NCBI GenBank assembly: GCA_025934735.1
Contig: JAICWP010000018.1
Span: forward strand, 22,226-86,225
Direction of reading: 5' to 3'
Source: Terriglobales bacterium
GTDB lineage: Bacteria > Acidobacteriota > Terriglobia > Terriglobales > Acidobacteriaceae
DNA length: 64,000 bases
The notes under the pieces are model-generated. The model made no database searches. It was given only the letters and a program-made list of their open reading frames with translations, and was not told the origin of the DNA. A program made the translations under genes and the position numbers. Positions 33,118 to 42,326 of the stretch are shown one piece after another; the stretch's first letter is position 1; each line of letters starts with the position of its first letter.

Positions 33118-33141
33118 TGATTCGGCAAGTATATTATTGCC
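33118..33141 (-). repeat. IS right terminal inverted repeat
   Basis: Read on the minus strand it begins GGCAATAATATACTTG then CCGAATCA. TTGCCG stands where the left end has TTGACA, so this end may carry a weaker inward promoter for the cargo genes (inference). Confidence 0.92.
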
Positions 33142-33178
33142 GAAGGTAATGATGGACTGTGTTGACGATCCAATGCAT
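33134..33178 (-). pseudogene. Stranded 5' fragment of the dedA gene
   Basis: From ATG 33178 it reads MHWIVNTVHHYL, then RQ and a stop inside the IS repeat. Joining it to the downstream part at the target duplication gives MHWIVNTVHHYLLAWGYW in one frame, a normal DedA N-terminus. The element thus cut the gene after about twelve codons and separated it from its native start. Confidence 0.88.
33142..33149. repeat. Target-site duplication, right copy
   Basis: GAAGGTAA directly abuts the right end of the IS. Collapsing it with the left copy restores the dedA reading frame exactly. Confidence 0.93.
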
Positions 33179-33321
33179 GGAGTGGGCCCGGCAGTAACCT
33201 GCGCTGTCAATTCGATGCCCGGTACAAGCACGGGGCGGGATGGTGAGCGGTTATTGCATCATTCGAGAGCGGCAGTAGGCGGAAAACTCGGGCCAGCACG
33301 TTCGCGCCGCTCATTTGCAAG

Positions 33322-34739
<1,418 letters not shown>

Positions 34740-34743
<4 letters not shown>

Positions 34744-35141
34744 GGCACCTTCCCGATAGTCTTTTGCACCACCTCAAGCAGTTGTTGCACGCGAAAAGGC
34801 TTTTCCACGCAGGGCGCGCCGGTTTTCTGCAGCGTAGCCACGGTTTCCTCATTGGCTATGTCGCCGGTGATGAAAATTAGGCGCGTAGCCAGTTCGGGAC
34901 GGTGGCCGGCGATCCAGGCGTGCACATCAGCGCCGTCCACCCCGCCCGGGGTGCGCATGTCGGAAATAACGCCCAGGAAAGAGCCTCCGGCCAGCAGGCG
35001 CAACGCCTCAGCGCCGGAGTTGGCCGCCACCACCGGGTAACCGCTTCGTTCCAGGGCAGCGCGCACGTAGGCCATCACCGAAGGCTCATCTTCAATGAGC
35101 AGCAGCGGCAGCCGGGCGCCGTTCGCCAAAGGGTTGGTCAT
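34740..35141 (-). CDS. Single-domain response regulator (receiver)
   Basis: This 133-residue receiver domain has LLLIEDEPSVMAYVRAAL with the acidic pair, the phospho-acceptor D61 in GVISDMRTPGG, the Thr/Ser of LIFITGD and the Lys of VEKPF. There is no output domain. The ATG at 35141 overlaps the kinase stop (ATGA), and its own stop overlaps the NtrC start. It may be a phosphate sink or a phosphorelay intermediate between kinase and activator (inference). Confidence 0.92.
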
Positions 35142-38100
35142 GATTGCAGCGCTCCTGCAGCGGCGGCGATTTCCGCCGTCTCTGCGGCCAGCGGCAGGCG
35201 CACAATAAAGGTTGCGCCCTCCCGGCCCACGTTGTTGTGGCAAAGAATCTCGCCCCCGTGCTCCCGTACGATCCCGTAGCAGATGCTCAGCCCCAGTCCG
35301 GTCCCCTTGCCCACTTCCTTGGTGGTGAAGAAGGGATCGAAAATACGCTCAGGATTGGTAATGCCGTTGCCGTTATCGCGAAACACCACCTGCACCCAGC
35401 CATCCAGGGCCGCTGTTTCGGTTTCGATACGTGCCGGCCGCCCCGTGTTCCGTACAGCGTCGTAAGCGTTGTTCATAATATTGAGGAACACCTGCTGCAG
35501 CTGCTGAGAGTCGCCCACCACTTCAGGCAGAGGTTCGTTGAGACGCTCGCTCACCTCCACCCCGTGGCTGCTGAAATCGTAGGCGCGCAGCTGCAGGGTG
35601 CGCCGCAGGATGGAGTTGACCTGCACCGGCTTGCGCTGTGGCGGCATCTGGCGGGCGAAGCTGAGCAGGTTCTGCACAATCTGCTTGGTGCGCTGCGCCT
35701 CCTGCAGAATCACCCGCAGATCCTTGTGCGCCGATTCCGGCAGCTCGGGATTTTCCATGAGCAGGTCGGCAAATCCCAGGATCGCGGTCAGGGGGTTGTT
35801 CACTTCGTGCGCGACGCCCGAGACCAACTGGCCCACGGCCGCCATTTTCTCGGCGTGCATCAGCTTGGATTGCATCATGGCTGTATCCGAAACATCGGTC
35901 ATGACCACCACTACGCTGCTCACTTCGCCCTGCTCGTCGCGCATGGGACTCAAGTTCACGGAAAACTGCCCTGCCCGCCCGTCGCCCCGAGTGATGGGCA
36001 GTTCCAAGTTGTCCACTTGCTGCCCCGCCAGCGTCTCTTCCAGGGCGGTGCGTAAGGCGGAACGGCGCGCCGGCACCACCATTTCCAGCAGCGGCTCCCC
36101 AATCCACTTTTGCGGGTTGTAAGCTCCGCTCTCGTACCAGCGGCGGTTGGCATAAGTGATTTGGCCGGCAGTATCGGTGACCAGAATGATGCTTTGCGTG
36201 TTGTTGAGAATCTTGTTATTGAAATCGCGCTCGCGCTGCAGTTCAGCTTGCGAGTTCTTCAGCTCGGTGATGTCCAGAATGAGGCCGCGATACTGCGTCA
36301 CCTTCCCGTGTGCGTCGCGTACCGCGAAGGCATTCTGCAGCGTATTGATGGGAGCCCCGTCCTTGCGCCGCAAAGTCTCTTCATAATTGCGCACCACCCC
36401 GGTTTGCTCCATGCGGGTGCGGAAGTGCTCCCGACCCTCGGGGTCAAAGTAGACCTGGTGGGGAATATCCACCTGCAGCAACTCGTCGCGGCTGCCGTAG
36501 CCCAGCATTCGCACCAGGGCGTCATTAACTTCAATGAAGCGCCCTTCCGGGCTGGTGAAATACAGGCCCTCATGGATGTTGTTAAAAAGCTCGCGATAGC
36601 GCCGCTCGGCCTCGCGCCGGTCGGTGATGTCCTTGAGCACGTGAATGGTCTGCAGTCCCTCATTGGTAGGGCCGTGAATGCGCGAGGTGGAGACCAGATA
36701 CGTACGCTCCAGGAAGGGGTGGACAAACTCGTCGTTGTGTTCTCCACCCTGGCGGCAAAAGGGGCAGGGGTGCGGTCCGGCCTGCGCGGTCGCCTCCAGC
36801 AGGGCGCGCATGCTGATGCCAATCAGTTCGGCCGGACGCACGCCAATAAATTCCGCCATGGAGCGGTTGACGCGCAGCACCTTGTGCTGGGCATCGTGCA
36901 CCACAATGAAGTCGCTGATTGCGTCAAACAGCTCCATCCAGTGGCGGTTGGCCTGGTCCATGCGGGTAAACAAACGGGCCTTTTCCAGTGCGACGGAGGC
37001 ATGCCCGGCCAGGACCTTGAGCAGGTTCTGGTCGGCGGTGGTAAGCGGTCTCCCCCGGTTGGCGAGGCACAGGATGCCGATGAGCTCGCCGTCACTGCCG
37101 TGCAGGCAGGCCAGCACCACGTCCTGCCACTGCAAGGCAGAAGCCACGTGGCCTAGCAGTTCGGTAGCTTGCCCGGCGATGATGGTTTCGCGGCGATCGG
37201 CCATTAAATCGCCCAAAGCGACCGCCAAGCGCCGGGACACCGTGTTATCGGGAGCAGGATCGGGGCCGCGCAGGGCCACAACCTCCAGGCGCGCGAGCTG
37301 GGCAAGAGCCAGGGCCGCCGAACCCGCGCCAAGCATCTCCGCCGCTCGCCCGGTAAAGCTCTGGACGAACTCGGGGAGGCGCAGCAGGGAATTCAGCTCC
37401 AGCGCCATCGCAGTAAGGTCTTCGGCGCGCCGGCGATGCTTAAGGGAGAGGTCGAGGTTCCGGGCGGATTCCAGGGCCACGGCCACGGGCGCTGCCAAGG
37501 CGCGCGCGCGGCGAATATCCTCGGGAGAAATTCCAGCCTGATCGAGCCGGTCGAGTACGCCGAACATGCCCAGGGTGCGGCCTTCGGAGCTGAGCAGAGG
37601 CACGGTCAGCACCTGGCGCACGTCATGGCGAGCAGCACTCTCCTGGTCGGCTTCCGGTACCTGGCGGATGTCGTCAGTCCAGAAGACTTCTTTGGAACCC
37701 AGCACGCGGGCCGCGGCTTCCGCCGAGAAACTCACCTCCAGGGGATGAGCTTCGCCGTTCTCGCCCACCCAGCGCACCTGGCACGTGTCGTCTTCCAACA
37801 GAGCGATGTAGGAACGGGCAAAGCCGAGAAACTCAGCCGCGCGCACCACAAATTTCTTTAAAAATTCATCCAGCTTGCTGCTGCTGCCCAGTTCAGAGGA
37901 AATCTCCAGCAGTTGGTGCAACTCGTTGGCATGCGCGTTGGCCGCGGCGTAGAGCCGCTGTGCTTCCAGCAGGCTGCCCAACTGGCGCGCCAGGATGGTG
38001 GCCTTGGCAGCCAGATCATCGTTGAAGAATTGGGGATCGCTGGTGTGCAGAAAGACGACCGAACCAATTGCTTCGCCGGCAACTACCAGAGGCGCGGCCA

Positions 38101-38476
38101 TGAGCGAGCGCACCTGGAAACGCTCGGCCATGGGATAGCGCTGGTGGTCTATGTCATTAACGAATACGGTCGTGCCGGTGCGCACTGCTTCGGCGGTCAC
38201 GGCGCTTTCATCACTTTTCAGCCGCAGCCCACGGAATTGCTCGGCGACATAGCCGTCCGCTTCCTCACCCACCAGCACATCGGAGGCGGTCTTGCGCCAG
38301 AAATAGGCGCCCTGTACTGCAAAGAATTCGCGGGTGGAACGCAGAAACAACTGGATCAACGAAGCAGGGGTGCTGCGCAGGGAGCCGGCGAGAGAAAAAT
38401 CCAGTAGCAGGCGCTGAAAAGAGTCCTGCAACGGGGGAACAGAACCTCGAGGCACAGTCGTCTTCCCTGGCTGCAT
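35138..38476 (-). CDS. Multi-sensor histidine kinase (three GAF, three PAS, HisKA, HATPase)
   Basis: The 1,112-residue soluble kinase has three N-terminal GAF-type domains (about 20-170, 185-340, 360-505; FNDDLAAKATILARQLGSLL, LTVPLLSSEGRTLGMFGVLD, LACLHGSDGELIGILCLANR). Three PAS domains follow (about 515-630 with a CPFCRQGG insertion, 640-765 and 765-885). Then come the HisKA H-box VSGVAHEVNNPLTAILGF (phospho-acceptor near H890) and an HATPase with NIMNNAYDAV, FRDNGNGI and GTGLGLSICYGIV. No membrane segment is visible, so it senses cytoplasmic cues. It heads the three-gene operon with a receiver and an NtrC-type activator. Confidence 0.94.
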   Translation of the reverse strand: MQPGKTTVPRGSVPPLQDSFQRLLLDFSLAGSLRSTPASLIQLFLRSTREFFAVQGAYFWRKTASDVLVGEEADGYVAEQFRGLRLKSDESAVTAEAVRTGTTVFVNDIDHQRYPMAERFQVRSLMAAPLVVAGEAIGSVVFLHTSDPQFFNDDLAAKATILARQLGSLLEAQRLYAAANAHANELHQLLEISSELGSSSKLDEFLKKFVVRAAEFLGFARSYIALLEDDTCQVRWVGENGEAHPLEVSFSAEAAARVLGSKEVFWTDDIRQVPEADQESAARHDVRQVLTVPLLSSEGRTLGMFGVLDRLDQAGISPEDIRRARALAAPVAVALESARNLDLSLKHRRRAEDLTAMALELNSLLRLPEFVQSFTGRAAEMLGAGSAALALAQLARLEVVALRGPDPAPDNTVSRRLAVALGDLMADRRETIIAGQATELLGHVASALQWQDVVLACLHGSDGELIGILCLANRGRPLTTADQNLLKVLAGHASVALEKARLFTRMDQANRHWMELFDAISDFIVVHDAQHKVLRVNRSMAEFIGVRPAELIGISMRALLEATAQAGPHPCPFCRQGGEHNDEFVHPFLERTYLVSTSRIHGPTNEGLQTIHVLKDITDRREAERRYRELFNNIHEGLYFTSPEGRFIEVNDALVRMLGYGSRDELLQVDIPHQVYFDPEGREHFRTRMEQTGVVRNYEETLRRKDGAPINTLQNAFAVRDAHGKVTQYRGLILDITELKNSQAELQRERDFNNKILNNTQSIILVTDTAGQITYANRRWYESGAYNPQKWIGEPLLEMVVPARRSALRTALEETLAGQQVDNLELPITRGDGRAGQFSVNLSPMRDEQGEVSSVVVVMTDVSDTAMMQSKLMHAEKMAAVGQLVSGVAHEVNNPLTAILGFADLLMENPELPESAHKDLRVILQEAQRTKQIVQNLLSFARQMPPQRKPVQVNSILRRTLQLRAYDFSSHGVEVSERLNEPLPEVVGDSQQLQQVFLNIMNNAYDAVRNTGRPARIETETAALDGWVQVVFRDNGNGITNPERIFDPFFTTKEVGKGTGLGLSICYGIVREHGGEILCHNNVGREGATFIVRLPLAAETAEIAAAAGALQS

Positions 38477-38701
38477 GCGAAAGGTTGCCGCTGCGTTATC
38501 GGTACAAATCTTTGTCTGGCTTAGACTTAAGGTGGAAAGTACCTTGGAATCTCATTTTGAGTCAAGCAAATTGCGCAAGCGGTCTCAAACTGTAAACTTC
38601 GGCTGCCAGCCGTATCAACCTGACACGCCTACAACCCTGGAGCCGTTCCGAACCAGCACCGGAGGAGGGTCAGCCCCCTCAGTTATCTGGCACGCACCAT
38701 A

Positions 38702-38760
38702 GTTACCTTTGTAAGTTGCTGGTAACAAACCAAGGTTGCGATGATGCTCCCAAGGGTAAC
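38702..38760. promoter_or_regulatory. Candidate activator-binding repeats upstream of the sigma-54 promoter
   Basis: GTTACC (38702-38707) and GGTAAC (38721-38726) form an inverted repeat with 13 bp between arms; a third GGTAAC is at 38755-38760. They lie roughly 40-100 bp before the expected transcription start, a usual place for NtrC-type enhancer sites. The assignment is inference. Confidence 0.35.
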
Positions 38761-38774
38761 CAGCGCCCTCGAAC

Positions 38775-38790
38775 TGGCACCGGCCTTGCA
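38775..38790 (+). promoter_or_regulatory. Sigma-54 (-24/-12) promoter of the MCP-che operon
   Basis: TGGCAC, five bases, TTGCA. The invariant GG (38776-38777) and GC (38788-38789) are exactly 10 bp apart, as sigma-54 requires. Transcription would begin near 38801, about 113 bp before the MCP ATG. A gene for a sigma-54 activator with an intact GAFTGA loop lies in the divergent operon. Confidence 0.8.
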
Positions 38791-38913
38791 CAACCGTTTC
38801 TCCCGGGGAACGCGTCTTCGGCGGCAGCACCGCTTCCCGGTCTGGACAATGGAGCGCGCCCAGCAGATGGTTGCCACGAGCCGAGAAACAGGCCGGCAAG
38901 CAAGGAGTATGGA

Positions 38914-40884
38914 ATGACGATCGGCAGAAGGCTTTACACCAATTTCGGCGCGATCCTGACTCTAGTGCTGATGCTTTTCCTGGTCAACATGATCGCGGTG
39001 CAGCGCGAGCACGCCGCCAAGAACGCCGCCGCGCAATCACTCGCCATGGCCGAAGCCACCGACTCGGTGCGCTTCCAGATGATGCAGAACCGGCTTTTTC
39101 TGGGCAATTACCTGCTGAGCGGCGACACCCGCGAGATGGACAAGATGAATGAGGGGATCAGCAAGCTACAGGAGCTGATCAACGATGCCAGGTCGAAAGC
39201 CAACTCCGACCAGCAACGCTATGCCCTGGCCAAGGTGCAGCAATTCGAGCACGACTGGGGCCTTCAGTTCGCGCAGCCCCTGGTGAATAAGCGCAAGGAA
39301 GTGGATGCCGGCAACGCCACCGTGGCCGAGCTGCAGATCTTCTATTTGCAAAAGGACGCAGGGGCCTGGATCAAGAATTCCAGCGGTGCTCTCGATGTAG
39401 CCGATGGTGAGAACCGCAAAGTGGTGGAAGAGCGGCGCAAATCGGATGAGACTGCCGCCGCCGCCACCTCCGCCGTTGCCATTACTGGCACGCTATTGGC
39501 GCTGCTGCTGGGCATTGCCATCGCCTACCGCACGGCCAAATCCATCACCGACCCGCTTAATGATCTGATGTCAGTAGTCAACCAGATTGCCGACGCAGGC
39601 GAACTCGATCACAAGATTGACATTCAGCGCGATGACGAAATCGGCGCTCTGGCCCGCACTTTCAACAAGATGGTGAAGTATCTGCGGGAGATGGCGGGAG
39701 TGTCAGAGGCCATTGCCGGCGGCGATCTTACCGTCAAGATAACGCCCCGGTCGCGCCATGACATGCTGGGCAACGCCTTTGCCAGCATGGTGGACGGCCT
39801 GCGCACTCTGGTGCGCTCGGTGCGCGACGGCGCTTCCCAGGTGGCCAGCGGCTCCAACCAGGTGGCCAGCGCCTCCGATGAATCGGCCAAGATCAGCCTA
39901 CAGGCTTCCTCCGCCATTGATGAAGTCACCAGCACCATGCACGAAATGAGTATCAACGTGCAGAACATGGTGAAGAACACGCAGGTGCAGGCTTCCAGCG
40001 TAAGCGAGACTTCCGCCTCCATTGACGAGATGGTGGCCTCCATCCAGCGCGTGGCCGATACCGCCCGCGTGCTGCTCGACATTTCCAACCGCTCGCGCGA
40101 GGAAGTACACAACGGAATTGCCACCATGGATAAGGCCACCGACGGCCTGAACCGCATCAATCTGGCCATCCGCTCCTCCGGCGACATCATTGACGTGCTG
40201 GGGCAGCGCGCCGACGACATCGGCAAGATCATCGAGGTGATTGACGATCTGGCGGAGCAGACCAACCTGCTGGCCCTCAACGCGGCCATCGAAGCCGCGC
40301 GCGCCGGCGAGCACGGCCTGGGTTTCGCGGTGGTGGCCGATGAAGTGCGCAAGTTGGCGGAGAAGTCGGCGCAATCCACCAAGGAAATTTCCGACCTCAT
40401 CCAGAGCATTCAGCGCGAAGCCCGCAAGGCAGTGGACAACATGGACCGCAGCACCGCCATTGTCAATGAAGGCCTCACTCTGGGCCAGGAACTCAATGGC
40501 GCGCTGAAGAAGATTTCCAACGTGGTGACCGAGGTCTACAAGTTCGCGCAGGAGATCGGCGCCGCCACCAACGAGCAGTCGCACGGCTCTTCGCAGATTG
40601 CCAAGGCTACCACCCGGCTGAATGAAATCACGCATGAAATCAGCTCCTCCGTGGAGGAGCAGGCGTCCGGAGCGCAGGCGGTGGTGAAAGCTATGGAGCG
40701 CATGCGCGAACTGGTGCAGCAAAGCACTTCCGGCTCCACCGAACTGGCGGCCTCGTCGGAGCAGATGTCGAAGATGGCGCGCTCGCTGCTCGAGGCCATG
40801 GACCGCTTCGTGCTGGAGGCCATTCAGGAAGCCGCCAAAGGCGCTATCGAACGGCGGGTGGCAGCGGCAGCCTCCCGCGCCTAG
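38914..40884 (+). CDS. Methyl-accepting chemotaxis protein
   Basis: The 656-residue transmembrane receptor has TM1 (about 10-30, FGAILTLVLMLFLVNMIAV), a periplasmic four-helix-bundle sensor (to about 185; QNRLFLGNYLLSGD is typical of the HBM/4HB type), TM2 (about 190-210), and a HAMP domain (SITDPLNDLMSVVNQIADAG, DEIGALARTFNKM). A long signalling domain follows with the hairpin tip EQTNLLALNAAIEAARAGEH and GFAVVADEVRKLAE, and ends with a basic stretch. The ATG at 38914 has AAGGAG 6-7 bp upstream. It opens the che operon and is its only receptor here; the ligand is unknown. Confidence 0.95.
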   Translation: MTIGRRLYTNFGAILTLVLMLFLVNMIAVQREHAAKNAAAQSLAMAEATDSVRFQMMQNRLFLGNYLLSGDTREMDKMNEGISKLQELINDARSKANSDQQRYALAKVQQFEHDWGLQFAQPLVNKRKEVDAGNATVAELQIFYLQKDAGAWIKNSSGALDVADGENRKVVEERRKSDETAAAATSAVAITGTLLALLLGIAIAYRTAKSITDPLNDLMSVVNQIADAGELDHKIDIQRDDEIGALARTFNKMVKYLREMAGVSEAIAGGDLTVKITPRSRHDMLGNAFASMVDGLRTLVRSVRDGASQVASGSNQVASASDESAKISLQASSAIDEVTSTMHEMSINVQNMVKNTQVQASSVSETSASIDEMVASIQRVADTARVLLDISNRSREEVHNGIATMDKATDGLNRINLAIRSSGDIIDVLGQRADDIGKIIEVIDDLAEQTNLLALNAAIEAARAGEHGLGFAVVADEVRKLAEKSAQSTKEISDLIQSIQREARKAVDNMDRSTAIVNEGLTLGQELNGALKKISNVVTEVYKFAQEIGAATNEQSHGSSQIAKATTRLNEITHEISSSVEEQASGAQAVVKAMERMRELVQQSTSGSTELAASSEQMSKMARSLLEAMDRFVLEAIQEAAKGAIERRVAAAASRA

Positions 40885-40893
40885 CAGGACGAT

Positions 40894-41406
40894 ATGGAGA
40901 AAGACCTGCAGATCGTCGGATTCCGGGTGGGTCGCGAGACCTACGGTGTACCCATCACCGCGGTGCACGAAATCGTGCGTGTGCCCGAAATCACGGCCGT
41001 GCCCGACGCGCCCGAGTACATGGAAGGCGTCATCAATCTGCGCGGCAAAATCGTTTCCATCATTGACCTGCGCAAGCGTTTCGGTGAAGCCGCCGCTCAG
41101 CCCAGCAGGAAGAACCGCATTCTGGTCGCGGAAGTGAATGGCAAGCTGCTCGGCCTGGTGGTGGACTCCGCTTCCGAGGTGCTCAAGATAGCGGCGTCTG
41201 AAATCGAAGCTCCGCCCGCCCTGGTCCAGGAAGGCCGACTGAACTGCGTGTCCAGTGTGGGCAAGTTCAAGGGGCGTCTGATCATCTTGATTGACCTGGC
41301 GCGGCTGCTGCCCACGGCCGACGCGCAAAACGGAGGCGAGGCGAGAACTCGCTCCGTTCAAGATCCGCCGTTCGCCGCGTTGCGGGCGCAAGCGGGAGGC
41401 AAATGA
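40894..41406 (+). CDS. cheW: Chemotaxis coupling protein CheW
   Basis: The 170-residue protein has the CheW fold: LQIVGFRVGRETYGVPITAV, HEIVRVPEITAVPDAPEYME, GVINLRGKIVSIIDLRKRFG, NRILVAEVNGKLLGLVVDSA, and VGKFKGRLIILIDLARLL. It links receptors to CheA. The C-terminal 25 residues beyond the fold (DAQNGGEARTRSVQDPPFAA) are extra and probably disordered. It starts 10 bp after the MCP stop and overlaps cheR by 4 bp. Confidence 0.96.
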   Translation: MEKDLQIVGFRVGRETYGVPITAVHEIVRVPEITAVPDAPEYMEGVINLRGKIVSIIDLRKRFGEAAAQPSRKNRILVAEVNGKLLGLVVDSASEVLKIAASEIEAPPALVQEGRLNCVSSVGKFKGRLIILIDLARLLPTADAQNGGEARTRSVQDPPFAALRAQAGGK

Positions 41407-42326
41407 CACTCGACAACTCCATGGGCGCGGCCACGGCTGCCGGCGGCCTCAGCGAAAGCGAACTCAAGCTGCTGCAGGTCTTGGTGTACCAGGAGTGCGG
41501 CCTCCACTTTGATGAGCGCCGCACCCACTTTCTGCAGGACCGTTTGCTGCGCCGCATGCGCGCCTGCCAGACCCCTTCCTTCTACAGTTATTACCGCCTG
41601 CTCACCAGCCATGACGGCAAGAGGGAAATGGCGGTGCTGCTGGAGAACCTGGCCATCCACGAGACCAGCTTTTTCCGCAACAAGGCGCAATTCGACCTGT
41701 TCCACAAAGTGATCATGGAGGAACTGCTCCAGCGCAAGCAGGAGCGCCGTGATTGCAACCTGCGGGTTTGGAGCGCGGGCTGCTCCACTGGCCAGGAAGC
41801 CTACACCATCGCCATGCTGATGTGCGATGCGCTCTCCTACTACTATCTGCGCAATCCCCTGCCCTACGAGATGCCCACGCCCAAGCCGCTGGTGCCACCG
41901 CCCTGGAAGCTGGAGGTGCTGGCCTCCGACATCAGTTACACGGCGCTGCGCAGCGCCCAAGACGGCGTTTACACCGACCTCCAGATGGAAGCGGTGGATT
42001 TCGCCTATCGGCTGCGCTATTTCGACAAGCTGGGCGACAGGTATGCGGTAAAGAAATCGGTCAAGGACCTGGTGCGCTTCGACTTTCATAATTTAAAAAC
42101 CGAGTTCCTGCCCCAGCGCAACGATGTGATCTTCTGCCGCAACGTGATGATTTACTTCGACGAGCCGGAGCAGAAACGGCTGGTGGAAAAGTTCTACCGC
42201 TGTCTGAATCCTGACGGCTATCTCTTCCTCGGCCATGCCGAAAGCCTGTTCGGCATCAGCGAGAAATTCCGCATGGTGAACCGTGACAACGGTACCGCCT
42301 ACCAGCGGCTGGAGGTGAAGGCGTGA
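41403..42326 (+). CDS. cheR: Chemotaxis protein methyltransferase CheR
   Basis: The 307-residue enzyme has the N-terminal helical domain (ESELKLLQVLVYQECGLHFD, HETSFFRNKAQFDLF) and the SAM-binding methyltransferase domain (LRVWSAGCSTGQEAYTIAML, EVLASDISYTAL, DVIFCRNVMIYFDEPEQKRL, GYLFLGHAESLFG). It methylates receptor glutamates with SAM. A loop (about 145-175, NPLPYEMPTPKPLVPPPW) is inserted between the SAM motif and the next strand. There is no TPR extension. It overlaps both neighbours by 4 bp. Confidence 0.96.
   Translation: MTLDNSMGAATAAGGLSESELKLLQVLVYQECGLHFDERRTHFLQDRLLRRMRACQTPSFYSYYRLLTSHDGKREMAVLLENLAIHETSFFRNKAQFDLFHKVIMEELLQRKQERRDCNLRVWSAGCSTGQEAYTIAMLMCDALSYYYLRNPLPYEMPTPKPLVPPPWKLEVLASDISYTALRSAQDGVYTDLQMEAVDFAYRLRYFDKLGDRYAVKKSVKDLVRFDFHNLKTEFLPQRNDVIFCRNVMIYFDEPEQKRLVEKFYRCLNPDGYLFLGHAESLFGISEKFRMVNRDNGTAYQRLEVKA

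Larger units (their letters stand above)
30890..33141 (+). mobile_element. Complete IS1595-family element with cargo genes (2,252 bp)
   Basis: The element is bounded by 24-bp imperfect terminal inverted repeats (22 of 24 matching, beginning GGCAATAATATACTTG) and an 8-bp target duplication. It carries a plus-strand pair, a 56-residue basic protein and an ISXO2-like transposase, followed by a terminator. A minus-strand pair, a DUF3800-like protein and a 57-residue protein, converges on it. It is visibly more AT-rich than its surroundings, which fits recent acquisition. Intact repeats, duplication and transposase suggest it may be mobile. Passenger genes are known in some IS1595 subgroups (for example the ISNwi1 group). 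Confidence 0.93.
38477..38913. other. Divergent regulatory region between kinase operon and che operon
   Basis: This 437-bp region has no convincing gene. It holds the sigma-54 promoter of the MCP-che operon, GGTAAC/GTTACC repeats upstream of it, and a hairpin (TTGCC-ACGA-GCC, 8-nt loop, GGC-C-GGCAA; 38871-38899) just before the MCP ribosome site. The frame of the MCP is open back to 38716 but those residues are unconserved. No known riboswitch was recognised. Confidence 0.6.

Noticed and set aside
38800..38913. Possible riboswitch in the MCP leader
   Set aside because: A small hairpin is present, but the conserved cores of c-di-GMP or other known riboswitches were not found; the sigma-54 promoter explains the region better.
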